Shown here: positions 10,568 through 21,019 of the stretch, piece after piece
Numbering within the stretch: the stretch's first letter is position 1
Layout of the letters: every line of letters begins with the position of its first letter
Source of the DNA: Linanthus parryae
Taxonomy: Eukaryota > Streptophyta > Magnoliopsida > Ericales > Polemoniaceae
DNA: 64,000 nt
Direction: 5' to 3'
Assembly: GCA_023055425.1 (NCBI GenBank)
Contig: JALGPY010000009.1
Span: 17,487,775-17,551,774 of the forward strand
The notes under the pieces: model-generated
The model's database searches: none
What the model saw: the letters and a program-made list of their open reading frames with translations, nothing else
What the model was told of the DNA's origin: nothing
Made by a program: the position numbers and the translations under genes

Positions 10568-11246
10568 CTTTTAACCTGGCAACAGGAGAAAAAGTCTCCT
10601 CATAATCTATACCTTCTTTCTGATTATATCCCTGTGCAACCAGTCTGGCTTTATTCCTTACCACTTTGCCATTCTCATCAAGCTTAATTCTGAACACCTA
10701 TCTGGTTCCAATAACTGATTTCTCTCTAGGTCTGGGAACTAGATTCTATACCTTGTTTCTTTCAAATTCATTCAGCTCACTCTGCATTGCAATGATCCAG
10801 TCTGCATCTTCTAGTGCTTCCTTGGTATTTTTAGGCTCAATCAAAGATACAAATGCACTAAAAGCACACAATTTCTTCAACTGTCCTCTTGTCTGAGTTC
10901 CAGTTGAAGGATCAGATATGATATTGTCAGCTGGATGATCTGCAAGGTACTTAAACTTCTTCCTTGATATCCAGGAATATTCTCCTTCAAGGCTTTGAGT
11001 TCTTGAAACAGTAGAGGGAGCATCATAGAAAGTTTCAGCTTCTGTCTCAAGGCTTTGAGATTTTGGTTCTGCAGGAGGTTCAAGGCCTTGAGATTCTGCT
11101 AATTGATTCTGCACATTCGTTTTGCCTTTGTCCTCTTTCACAGCATCATCATCAGACTCAGACTTGTTCAAATATAGATCTGCAAAACTTTCACTCAGAG
11201 AATCCTTAGTACTTTCATCAAAAATCACATGAATACTCTCTTCCAC
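10568..11246 (-). pseudogene. Copia-N integrase-RT linker and truncated reverse transcriptase
   Basis: The right part (11246-10746) is a serine- and acid-rich linker that includes SQGLEPP, SQSLETE and TQSLEGE, all encoded by the recurrent TCAAGGCCTTGA-type motif. It leads into the RT N-terminus ([61 protein letters not shown]). Two tryptophan positions are TAG instead of TGG, at about 10743 and 10698. Similarity stops abruptly after FSPVAR near 10568; the catalytic YVDD region and all of RNase H are absent and unrelated sequence follows. Confidence 0.8.
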
Positions 11247-12012
11247 AATCTTGGTTTTCTATTGTAAATTCTATAAGCTTTGCTAGTTTGAGAATATCCA
11301 CGAAATACACCTTCATCACTTCTAGCATCAAACTTACCAAGATTGTCTCTACCATTATTATGTACAAAACAGATACAACCAAAAGGTTTGAAATATGAAA
11401 CAGTAGGCTTCCTGCCTTTAAACAGTTCATAAGGGGTCTTTTTCAAAATTGGTCTAATCAAGCATCTATTCAACACATAATTAGCAGTATTAACAGCTTT
11501 TTCCCACAAGAACTTGGCAAATTACTTTCAAGAAGCATGGTTCTAGACATATCCTCAAGTGTCCTATTTTTTCTTTCAACTACTCCATTTTGCTGTGGAG
11601 TTCTAGGTGCAGAAAATTTGTGTGATATGCCATGCTTTGCACAAAAAAAGTAAACGTCAAGTTGATCAAATTCCCTACCATGATCACTTCTAATAGATGC
11701 AACAGGTAAATTTTTTAAAGTTTGAAGCTCTTTGCACAATCTAGAAAATTCAGATAAAGCTTTAGTTTTGTCTCTAATAAACATCACCCTAGTAAATCTA
11801 GAATAATAATCTATTATAACAGGCATATACCTCTTACCTTTTGGGGTCTGAACTCTCATAGGACCACACAAGTCCATATGCAACAGTTCTAAGGGTCTAG
11901 AAGTACTTACAAAGTTCTTTGGCTTGAATGAGCTTCTGGTTTGCTTACCTTGTACACATGCCTTCCAAACCTCATCATCTGAAAATTTCTGTGATGGTAA
12001 ACCTCTTACCAA
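11225..12012 (-). pseudogene. Copia-N integrase
   Basis: Would insert the cDNA into the host chromosome. On the zinc-binding side, VWKACVQGKQTR has tryptophan (TGG) where the first cysteine of the CxxC pair is expected. The rve core is clear: LLHMDLCGPM (first D), IRSDHGREFDQLD (second D), PRTPQQNGVVERKNRT (catalytic E). All three catalytic residues are kept. A frameshift near 11500-11510 separates the core from the C-terminal part (VLNRCLIRPILKKTPYELF, FKPFGCICFVHN). Confidence 0.9.
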
Positions 12013-12500
12013 ATCCTTGAGATGAGTTTATTCAAGGAGTGTATGCTTATATGCCCAAGCTTTCTGCGCCAAAGCTTAAAATCTTCCTTCAAGGCCTTGA
12101 GGCATTTTAACTTGTCTCCTGCAATACTGTTAGTACTCATAGCATATAGATTATATGATCTAGGATAAGTGAGTATGCAATCACCAGATTTTTCATCTTG
12201 CACCACACATTTCTCCTTGTCAAATATAGCTTTATAACCTTTATCACATAACTGAGAGATACTAAGCATATTATACTTAAGTCCATCAACCAGATAAACA
12301 TCAGAGATAGAGTTAGTAGAACCATTACCAATACTACCTATACCAATAATATTGCATTTTGCTTTGTCACCAAGTGTGATTGTTCCTCCAGATTTTTCTA
12401 TAAGTTCAGTAAAGAGAGACTTCTTTCCACTCATATGTCTGGAACATCCACTGTCTAATATCCATTTCTGATCTTTCAAGGCCTTGGTGACATCCTGCAA
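12006..12500 (-). pseudogene. Copia-N protease and GAG-pre-integrase domain
   Basis: The retropepsin active site is WILDSGCSRHMSG, an intact DSG triad, followed by ITLGDKAKC, a YNMLSISQLCDKG segment and the pre-integrase LWRRKLGHIS with its conserved histidine. It is open for 164 codons. It is out of frame with the gag upstream (junction near 12500-12560) and with the integrase downstream (12012), so at least two small indels have occurred. Copies of the TCAAGGCCTTGR motif lie inside it at 12089 and at its start, 12476. Confidence 0.88.
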
Positions 12501-14388
12501 AAGTAAATAATTGCCTCAACAGGCTGTTAGACCAAGTGCAGAAATTTGAGTCATACTCAGAATCAGCCATGTTTGGTGGTCTAATTCCTTTTGGAACCCA
12601 AATCTGCCTAACCTGTCCCTTAAGCTGATAAGGATAAGTATTCCTCATAATGCGAGGTTCTGATCTTCTGAAGGGACAAGTTAATCTGACTTGACCAATT
12701 TTTCCACAGTAATGACACTTTGGAGAATGTCTGCTACCAGATTTGACAAAAGTAGTTTGGCTTTTCTTTGGAAAATTTGGATTATATTCAATCCCACTTT
12801 TATGCATTGATTTCAGACTTCCTCCAAGAATGAGATTTAGATTATGTTATGAGCCTGTAAAACTAGCTAGGACCTTCTTAGACTCTTGAAGTTTCTTAGT
12901 CAAAGAACAGATTTGATGTTCTAAATCCTCAGAATGAGTCTTTAGATCAGCATATATTTCAGTCAAAAGAGTATTTTGATCAACAATCTCTTTTATCTGT
13001 GCCTTCAAGGCTTTGAACCTGCTGTCCAAGGCCTTGAAGTCCTTTTCAATTTTTTTCTTAGAAACTTCAACAGTTTTGTTGTTAAAAATTAGGTCCAGGT
13101 TTTCTTTTACCTGCTAATGAATCTTAATCTTTAACGCAGAAATCTCATTTCTATAACTTTCCTCATTTAAAATCATACTCTTGAGAATTTTAGGAAGTAC
13201 ATCAGAAGGACTAGCAATAAGATTTTTTACCATATCTTCAATATGTCTGTCTGATGACTTTTCTTCATCATGATTGGCCACGAAGCACATGTTTGCTTGA
13301 TCTTATTCTATGTCTGAGTCACTTAATGAATCAGAATCACTCCAGGAAGCCATCATGGCTTTCTTCCTTCTGTTGTCACTATCTTTCTTCTGAAAGTTAC
13401 TGTTCTTCTTCTTTTGTGGACAGTCCCTTACTAAATGATCTGCATCACCACACTCAAAACAATTCATTACTTTAGTTTTATGTGACTGTGATGAAGATTT
13501 ACCTTTTTAATCCTTGCTGCCTGAAGGTCTTGATCTCTCTCTGTTGTAGTCCCTGTTACCAGAGTTTCTTTTCTTCTTGAGAATCCTGGCCAAGGACTTA
13601 AAGATCAATGCTAAAGCTTCTTCATCACATTGCTCATCTTCAGTCTCAAGGCTTTGAGACTTTTCACTGTCTTTGGCCTTAAATGCTAAGTTCTTGATGT
13701 TTTAACTCAAATCACCTTCTACATCCTTCATTGAAATTTCATGAGTGAGCAGCTTTTCTTGTAGATCATCTAGCTGAAGAAGACTTAAATCCTGAGCTTC
13801 CTCAATGGCTGTTGTCTTTGGCTCCCACTTGGCTTTTGGCAAGCTTATCAGAATCTTCCTGACCTTTTCTTCATTTGAGAAATTCTTTCCCAAAGACTCC
13901 AGATTATTCATTACAGCAGTGAATCTTTTGAACATCTCTTTGATGGTCTCATCTAAGTTCATCTTGAACAACTCATATTGCCTCAGAAGTAGGTTGATTT
14001 TGGTCTGCTTAACCTGGCTTTTTCCATCATATGTCACAACCAGTTTGTTCCATACTTCTTTGGCACTCTTGCAATTTGACACTCTATTGAACTCATCTGC
14101 ATTAAGAGCACAATATAACAGATTCATAGCCTTGTAATTTTTTGATACCTTTTCCAGTTCAGTAACTGAAAGATTTTCCTCAGACTTGATACATCTAACT
14201 GCATCAATAGTAGTTTAGTACTCATGAGGACCATTCTGAACTATTAACCACAGTTCCATGTCTTGATCAATGATGAACATCTTCATCAATGCCTTCCAGG
14301 GCATGAAGTTATCACCACATAACAATGGAGGTCTGTTGGCTGCCCTTCCTTGTGAGAATCCACCATCTCCTACATTACTCATACTCAT
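12501..14388 (-). pseudogene. Copia-N gag with zinc knuckle and coiled coil
   Basis: Begins at ATG 14388 (MSMSNVGDGG), 31 nt from the primer binding site. One reading frame holds from 14388 to about 12540 without a net indel, but is cut by six nonsense codons (near 14213, 13700, 13507, 13302, 13114 and 12845). Domains in order: an N-terminal FMPWKALMKMF region, the UBN2/gag core (KEVWNKLVVTYDG, LFKMNLDETIKEMFKRF), a CCHC knuckle CFECGDADHLVRDC near 13420-13465, a long coiled coil near 12850-13250, and a second knuckle CHYCGKIGQVRLTC near 12700, in which the histidine is glutamine. A gag of about 620 codons with a coiled coil after the knuckle fits Sirevirus-type copia elements. Confidence 0.85.
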
Positions 14389-14418
14389 CAGATTGTTAGA
14401 TCTATATCAGTGACCCAA

Positions 14419-14430
14419 GCTCTGATACCA
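14419..14430 (-). other. tRNA-iMet primer binding site of Copia-N
   Basis: Minus strand TGGTATCAGAGC, complementary to the 3' end of initiator methionine tRNA, two bases from the 5' LTR. Confidence 0.9.
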
Positions 14431-14432
14431 AT

Positions 14433-15273
14433 TGAAAGTGTGTAATGTAGACTAAATACAGAACCTAAATACTCTAGAAGGGGGGGGGGGGGTTGAATAG
14501 AGTATGGAAACTTTTTGCAAAACTCAGATTTTAAACAAATTGGCTTTGTGTGAACTCAAATCTCAAGGTCTTGAGATTTTAGAAACTGTTAGAAACTTTC
14601 AAAGGAAAAATAGAAAGCTTCAAGGCCTTGAACTATTACCAGTTCTAAAACAGCTTATAAACCCTAGTTTGATTTGAGTTGTATGCAGCAGAAAATAACA
14701 AAACTATAAAGTAAAGAACACAAAGAAATTTACAGAGTTCAGTCCCAGTGGACCTAATCTCTGCCTGAGGGATCTGATCCCACCAGGATTGGGCAAACAC
14801 TTCTTATTACTCACACAGAAACAGTTTAAGACTCTAAGAAGTCATTAAACAATCACAATAATAAGAATAAACCCCTGCAAGAAAGAATCTAATTAGTTCT
14901 ATAAAACTGTCAGCAGCTCAAGGCAATCTAAAGGCCTTGAAGCTCTAAACATGCTTCACAGTTTTTTCAAAGTTAAGTCTAGAAAACTTTGATTCTCCCT
15001 GATCAGGACATCTGAAATTGTGTTAGATATGTAGACAATGTAAAACATGAGTATATGCAGCAAATCTCTGATCTATATAATCGGGTAGCCAATCTGCAAC
15101 ACAAGATTGTTCGAACATTCAACACAATAATAAAAACTCTCAAGGCTTTGAAGCTTTGTCAGTATCTTAAGGCCTTGGAGTCTCAAAAATGATTTGCCTA
15201 TGTCTTTTTCTTTGTCTTTCATCACTCAAAACAATTACTGTCCAAAACACATTCAAGAGTCTTTAAGTCAACA
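14433..15273 (-). repeat. 5' LTR of Copia-N, internally deleted
   Basis: 841 bp, same ends as the 3' LTR. It lacks the equivalent of about 8148-8802: the sequence passes from CACTCACACAGAA-type sequence straight to CAGTTTAAG near 14822. It shares the palindromes (14572, 14620, 15140) with its partner, with scattered substitutions. The promoter would be damaged by this deletion. Confidence 0.88.
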
Positions 15274-15278
15274 GTTTC

Positions 15279-15700
15279 ATCATAGTCAATACCATGAATC
15301 TGTTCGAATCCTTTTGTCACCAATCGGCCCTTATAGGCAATCACATTACCATCCATGACTGTCTTCTTCTTGAAGACACACTTGCACCCTATGGGCCTAG
15401 CCCCTTTGGGTGGTTCCACCAAAGTCCATACTTTGTTGGTATGCACGGATTCTATCTCGGATCTCATGGCCTCATGCCACTTTTGAGATTGCGGCCCTTT
15501 CATGGCCTCTCCATAAGTAAAAGGCTCATCATCTATGAGCAACGCGTCACCAGGCTTAGTCATGTGAAGTCCATACCTCTTTGGCTCCTGGCGCACTCTA
15601 CTCGACTTATGAAGTTCTTGTGTTACTTGAACAGGTTCCCCACAACATCTTGCGGTTCTTGTTCATGTTCCATAGTAGGATTAGTGGTTTGTGGTTCTTG
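15279..15700 (-). pseudogene. Copia-O reverse transcriptase N-terminus and linker
   Basis: Resumes Copia-O pol on the other side of Copia-N. Visible are WHEAMRSEIESVHTNKVWTL, EPPKGARPIGCKCVFKKK and GRLVTKGFEQIHGIDYDET. The last residues then run into the Copia-N LTR. The tryptophan expected in CKWVFKKK is cysteine. The upstream linker KPGDALLIDDEPFTYGEA is recognisable. Confidence 0.85.
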
Positions 15701-16303
15701 AATTTATCAAGTTATACTGTCCTCCCACTTGCTCCTTTAGAGACAAATTCTCTTTCTAGGAACACGCCTGTCCGAACAACAAACACTTTGTTCTCGGAAC
15801 GATTTTTGAAATAATACCCTTTTGTTTCCTTAGGGTATCCCACAAACATACCCTTATCTGACTTGGGCCCGAGCTTCTCAGTTTGTAAAAGTTTTACATA
15901 CACATCGCATCCCCAAATCCTCATGAAAGACAATGTGGGACGCCTCCCACTCCACATCTTATATGGAGTCTTCATGACCGATTTAGATGGACACAGTTAA
16001 GGGTGAAAGCTGCACATAATAGAGCGTGCCCCCAAAATTATAACGAAAGATATGTTTGACACATCATAGGTCGAACCATGTCCAACATAGTTCGATTCCT
16101 CTTCTCGGACATACCATTCCATTGTGGCGTTCCGGGTGGAGTGAGTTGAGACAAGATCCCACAATCTCTAAGATAGTTGTCAAACTCTTGGCTTCAGTAT
16201 TCTCCTCCACGATCCGATCGTAGAGCCTTAATACTCTTTCCAACTTGCTTCTCTACTTCATTCTTGAATTCTTTGAAATTTTCAAAGGGTTCAGATTTGG
16301 CCT
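15701..16303 (-). pseudogene. Copia-O integrase C-terminal and core region
   Basis: An open segment at 15712-15975 reads MKTPYKMWSGRRPTLSFMRI, GCDVYVKL, KGMFVGYPKETKGYYFKNR, the C-terminal part of a copia integrase. The catalytic core between 15976 and 16303 is recognisable only in fragments in several frames (a VGHGSTYDVSNIS-like area near 16080, LRDCGILSQLTP near 16150). It is non-functional. Confidence 0.75.
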
Positions 16304-17059
16304 TCATAAGGTATACAAATCCATATCTACTGAAAAATCATCAATAAATGTATTGAAATAAAGATAACCACCTCTGGCAGGCGTGGCAAATGGCCAACAT
16401 GCATCTTTATGAGCGAGAGCTAATTCCTCACTAGTCCTCTCTCCTTTCTTATTGAATGGGGACTTTGTCATTTTTCCTAATAAACAAGATTCCCATGTAC
16501 CATATGATTCATAATCAAAAGAGTCTGGAAATACATCTTTATGGAGTATAGAGATGCGTTTCTCGTTTATATGGCCTAAACGACAATGCCATAAGTAAGT
16601 TGGATTTAAATCATTAGTTTTAATCCTCTTAGTATTTATGTTATAGACAAGATTACTTAGATCAAGGATATACAATCCATTAGATAATTGCGCACTACAA
16701 TAGTGCTTACTATCAAAATAACTGAAGCAACATTTGTCCTTTATTGAAATAGTGAGACATTTCTCGTCCAAACAAGAAATAAAAATAATGTTTATGCTCA
16801 TAGCAGACACAAAATAGCAATTATCTAATTCTAAAACCAATCCTGAAGGCAAAGATAGCTCGTGCACGCCCACCGCCAATTCAGTAACCTCCGCTCTATT
16901 CCAAACGCGCAGGTCTACCTCCCCTTGAGCCAATCTTCTACTTTTCTTTAGATCCTGCACATTTCGACAAATGTGAGATCCACATCCACTATCCAATACC
17001 CAAGAAGAGATAGTTAAATTGACATCTATAACAAAAATACCTGGTGGTGGTGGAATCAC
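16304..17059 (-). pseudogene. Copia-O protease, pre-integrase domain and integrase start
   Basis: 251 open codons. The protease active site is WVLDSGCGSHICRNV; then LELDNCYFVSAMSINIIFIS; the pre-integrase YLWHCRLGHINEKRI; and a zinc-site segment ESCLLGKMTKSPF in which only part of the CxxC pair is kept. It ends as the integrase core begins (FNTFIDDFS, where ITFTDD or IDD is usual). It is the best preserved part of Copia-O. Confidence 0.88.
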
Positions 17060-17891
17060 TAATCCAAGCCTTTTATTCTCCAGATACTTCAGTTCCTCTT
17101 CCAGTGTCTAGACTGACTGCAGTAGAGACACTCACCCTTAGTCACGCTCTTGGCAACGCCGCCAGCAGGTTTAAGGGAAACTTCCTAGGATTTTTGAACC
17201 TGACTTGCCTTTCCCTTTGGAGGTAGAGGAAACTCGCTTGCCTTTTCCTTTGTTCACCAATCATTATGGCCTTTCCCTTTCCCTTGTTGATGCTTTGTTC
17301 AGCTGTCCTCAACATATTGAGTAAATATGACAAAGGCATGTTGATCTCATTCATGTTATATTCATAATGAACTGCCCATAACTATCAGGCAACGATTGCA
17401 ATATGAGATCAGTGACCAAATCTTGACCTATTGGAAACCCTAGGCACGTGAGATTCTCCAAGTACGTAATCATACGCAGTACGTGAGGTCCCACAAGGTT
17501 TCCCTATGACTTATGACATTTGAACAATGCATTGAAAACTTCATACCGCTCAACCCTTTCCTCCTATCGAAAGATCTGCTTTAAGTGTATGATCATATCA
17601 AACGCAGCCATGTTCTCATGTTGCTTTTGGAGCTCAGAGTTCATGGTTCAAAGCATGAGGCAGGCCACATCAGTAGCATCGTCAACGATCTTCTGATATG
17701 CCTAAAGGCTACAGTAGAATTATTTTCTGGACCCTCAGGAACTTACTCTTCTAGAATGTAAAGTTTCTTCTCTTGCTTGATAACGGTTCTCAAGTTCCTA
17801 TACCAGTTTAGAAAGTTTGTTCCAGAAAGCTTGTCCTTCTCAAGGACCGATCGTAGGGATTTTGATGAATTCGATGAATTGTTTGCCATTG
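17060..17891 (-). pseudogene. Copia-O gag
   Basis: The start is at about 17889 (MANNSSNSSKSLRSVLEKDK, then LSGTNFLNWYRNLRTVIKQE), the usual N-terminus of this copia gag type. The middle (17360-17750) is full of stops. The C-terminal part has a lysine- and arginine-rich stretch, and near 17100-17140 a CCHC knuckle CLYCSQSRHWKRN whose last cysteine codon is TGA. It reads directly towards the protease. Confidence 0.75.
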
Positions 17892-19119
17892 GAATTCTAC
17901 AAATGAGAAATATACAAGTTTTAGTATTTTGTGAACAAATAACTACATTTAATAATGGCTAGATTACTAAAAATAGCTCCCACTATTTCTCTCGGTTTAA
18001 TAACCCTCCATATTAATGCGGAAAATATCATTATTTTTTTCTAGTGGTCCAAGATTCATATTTCACTTCCTTTTGAGGGTCACCCAAGATCAGTTATTTA
18101 GGTAGGAACAATTTTCAATTGCATCCTATGCAAATATGGATTCAATTGGGAAAATGACTACTTATTTATCTATCCCATAGATAATCCCAATTTTTTGCCT
18201 CTAAGCTCTCAATCCTATTGAAGTAGCCAGTTGCGTTCAACTCCTTACTTCAACAATCGCACATTACTAGCTTCTGCTGTCATGCCACATCATGATGAAT
18301 CAAGTCGCCTTGATTTGGCAAGCCCGAACTTGATAAACCATGATCATGATGAGTGTTTAAGTAACGAGAAGGCAAAACACAATATTTAAATTTGAGAGAT
18401 TTTTCCTTTTAATTTTAATTGTTTTGTTGATCCATATCAACTGATCTACTTATTTGGCTTGGGAAATCCCAAAATAAAATATCCGGTTTGTTTTTATCTT
18501 GTTACCAATTTGCATGGATGATCCATACACCAACAATAAACAACAAGACAATAATTAAAAAACCACAAACAATAAATAAACGGGATATGAATATGGCCTC
18601 CTAAACTAAGATATTCGCAAGCCAATTAGAATATCTATAAGCCCTAAAAATAGCAAGCTCATCTCCATGTGCCTCCATATTTTATTCCATGCTCCTTTAG
18701 TTTGTGTAATGTATCCATCTCGTGGTTTCTTCAATTCTTTAGGCTTATTCTCCATGTCTTGACTATCATCTACTCTATCTAATACTAGCTAGCATCTATA
18801 CTAAACAGAGAGACCTCACAAGTTGAGGAGAAGACCGGCTCGCAGGCTGTAAACCTAATTAATTATTACAATAAAACCAAACCAAAAAAATAAAAATTAC
18901 AACATCCACATATAAGGCCATATCCAATAACCAAGCAAAAGCGCATAATACAATTAAAATCCAATTTTAATGCGCCTGGTCAATTTTAATTGATTTTGGA
19001 TGTACTAGGGTAAGAACGGTCCAAGAGGGCCAGCCAACACCTTGGCAGAACCCCAAATGGACCACCACAAGGCCTTGGCCTGGACGGCCCCTAGCCCACT
19101 CGGCTAGGCCACGCGCTAG
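17892..19119 (-). other. 5' leader of Copia-O, left part
   Basis: Noncoding and AT-rich up to about 18960, then GC-rich with repeated GGCC/CCTTGG words up to the array boundary. The same GC-rich style continues right of the array at 46092, so the two sides were contiguous before the array founder inserted. No LTR end or primer binding site is seen here. Confidence 0.5.
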
Positions 19120-19124
19120 GGCGG
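19120..19124. repeat. target site duplication, left (GGCGG)
   Basis: Five bases directly before the TG of LTR1, matching 46087-46091 after LTR6. Five bases is the usual duplication for LTR-retrotransposon integrase. Confidence 0.85.
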
Positions 19125-21019
19125 TGACGCGATTTCTTAAGACGTATGCGCAAGTGCACGGTCAAGTAATATAGGGGTGGTATTTCAACCCTGAGTTATC
19201 AATCCCACGAGGACAGACTTTAGATTATCTAATTAGTTGTTTAATTTAGAGTACGGTGCAGGAGGAAAGATTTGATTGATTTTAGAAATTTAAATAAAAA
19301 CTAAGCTAATATTTTTGTATTTTTTTTATTTTTATATTTAGGAAACGAGATATGGAGAAACTAGGCAATCTCTAGATCACCTAGGGCTGTAGACGATTTC
19401 CGGTTCAGCTATGTAACACGTAAATTCTATTCTAGTTCAGCCGGGTAATTGCACTGACAATCTCCTGTTGGTCTCATGTCAGTTTACGTCTCGGTTAACT
19501 ACAATCTCCTCTCGGTCTCATGTTGTCTACTAGTCCGTTCTAGCAGGTCATCTACAGGTACGATAATGGCTAGTCGGCCCACCGTTTCACGGAACAGCTA
19601 AATAATCCTACCGAATCTACCCACACTAGGCCAATCCTAAAACTTCTCCTTTTCGGTCTCGGTGATTCGGGATTGTGTTTAAATTATCTACACAATTAGG
19701 TTGAGTCACTGTCGTGCACTCATCTAATTAGCTAGCACGTCCGGGTAGCTACTCCATTCATACTAAGGATTAAGCATAGAACAAGAACATGTAACTAGAA
19801 TGAATATTAACTTTAAGAAAGAAATTGATTCACAAAATAAACCCTAGTTTCTTTGAATATCAAATCATAATCTAATCGTGTCAATAGACTAAGATCAACA
19901 ACAAGTTCAAGAAACTAACACTCAATTGAACAATCAAATTAAAACGCATGAAACAAAGTATGAAATCGAGAAAATAACCGTCTACATAAACCCTAGGCTC
20001 TCGTAGAGATGCCTAGAAAAGTATTTAGCTAAGAAGAATCAACCAAACACGGTGCAATAGTTTCTCCATACAAAGATTGAGAAAGAAGAAGAAGAAAATC
20101 CAAAAATCTAGTTCTCCAATGGTGGGTTTTGTGTTCTCTTCGTCCCCGTCTTCGTCCTTGTCGTCCTCCCTATTTTTCCTGCTCCAAATATGCGTGATTC
20201 CTCCCTTTAGGACGGACTCATAGGTTAGAAGAATTCCCCAAAACTCAAACTCTTTAAAAATTACAAAACAGCCCAAAAAATTTCGATTTATCCCTCTGTT
20301 CGCACGAACAAACGGGTGCTCGCACGAACAGATATTTACTCTCTGTTCGCACGAACACTTTTTTTGTTCCCACAAACATTCAGCTTTTTTTTCACCTTTT
20401 CGCACGAACAAACGGGTGTTCGCACGAACAGATATTAACTCTCTGTTCGCACGAACACATTTTTTGTTCCGACAAATTTTCAGCTTTTTTTTCACCTTTT
20501 CTTGGCTGTCCCAAAATTTTTCTAAGTGTTTTTATGAACTCAGATTTTCATCCTCTTCGACAGACCTTAACTTTCTCGTCCGATCTCCATTTTAGCTCCG
20601 TGACCTATTGTTGGAAAGCTCTTTGAGTATACTTTAATTTTCCACTGGTCTCACTCCAAAATGTATTGTAGAACTCGAGATACAATCAAAATAGTTGAGA
20701 TCGGTCACTTTTTCTCCTCCGACTTTGCTTCTCTTGCTTCCTCTTGAGTTTGCTTTGTTTCCGAAGTTCGTTTCATGCCTCCTAGTCATCGTTTAGCATC
20801 CGTTCCTGTCAAGACAACATGAAAAACCATACCAAGCGATTATATTTGAAAAATAACTTCGAAATATGAATCGAAACACCCGGATTAATAATAAAGTGCT
20901 AAAAACTCAACTTTCTACGTTTTCTCAACATTCATAGTGTACAACTCATATTTCAACCCCGGAATCACGCAAAATGATATTAAATATGCAAGAAATATAA
21001 CTCTAATAAAGAGTTATCA
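19125..21019 (-). repeat. array LTR1 (original 3' LTR)
   Basis: 1895 bp. Left-end variants are private to this copy (CTTAAGACG, ACTTTAGATTATC, AAATAAAAAC). It contains a 100-bp direct tandem duplication (20301-20400 and 20401-20500) and six TTCGCACGAA palindromic units between 20297 and 20457. The polypurine tract follows at 21020-21032 (sense GTGTGGGGGAATT). Confidence 0.9.
20297..20500. repeat. 100-bp tandem duplication with TGTTCGCACGAACA units
   Basis: Two 100-bp copies, each with three near-palindromes (arms TGTTCG/CGAACA around a 2-nt centre) and a TTTTTTTGTTCC stretch. It is present in LTR1 to LTR5 (25330, 30361, 35394 and 40430 regions) but single in LTR6. It lies about 0.55-0.72 kb from the sense-strand LTR start. 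Confidence 0.8.

Larger units (their letters stand above)
7751..15273 (-). mobile_element. Copia-N: complete-ended, Sirevirus-like Ty1/copia element
   Basis: A 7.5-kb minus-strand copia element nested in Copia-O. The target duplication GTTTC is at 7746-7750 and 15274-15278, and removing the element rejoins Copia-O pol (compare the uninterrupted site near 50760). Order from right to left: 5' LTR, tRNA-iMet PBS, a long gag with zinc knuckle and coiled coil, protease, integrase, a truncated reverse transcriptase, an extra charged ORF, PPT and 3' LTR. The gag-protease-integrase-RT order is diagnostic for copia. The long coiled-coil gag, the additional 3' ORF and the palindrome-rich LTRs suggest the Sirevirus lineage, which is inference. 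It cannot move by itself now, since most of RT and all of RNase H are missing. Confidence 0.9.

Noticed and set aside
19070..19085. AAGGCCTTGG in the Copia-O leader as a member of the Copia-N palindrome set
   Set aside because: It is in a GC-rich stretch built of GGCC words, so a chance match is likely.
20297..20460. CRISPR-like appearance of short palindromic repeats with spacers
   Set aside because: The units are imperfect, irregularly spaced and within plant LTRs. CRISPR arrays are not expected in a plant genome.
20025..20495. 156-codon minus-strand frame with repeated VRAN peptides, recurring in LTR1-LTR5
   Set aside because: It lies wholly inside the LTR, and its repeats are the translation of the TTCGCACGAA palindromes. 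Conservation only reflects recent duplication of the array.
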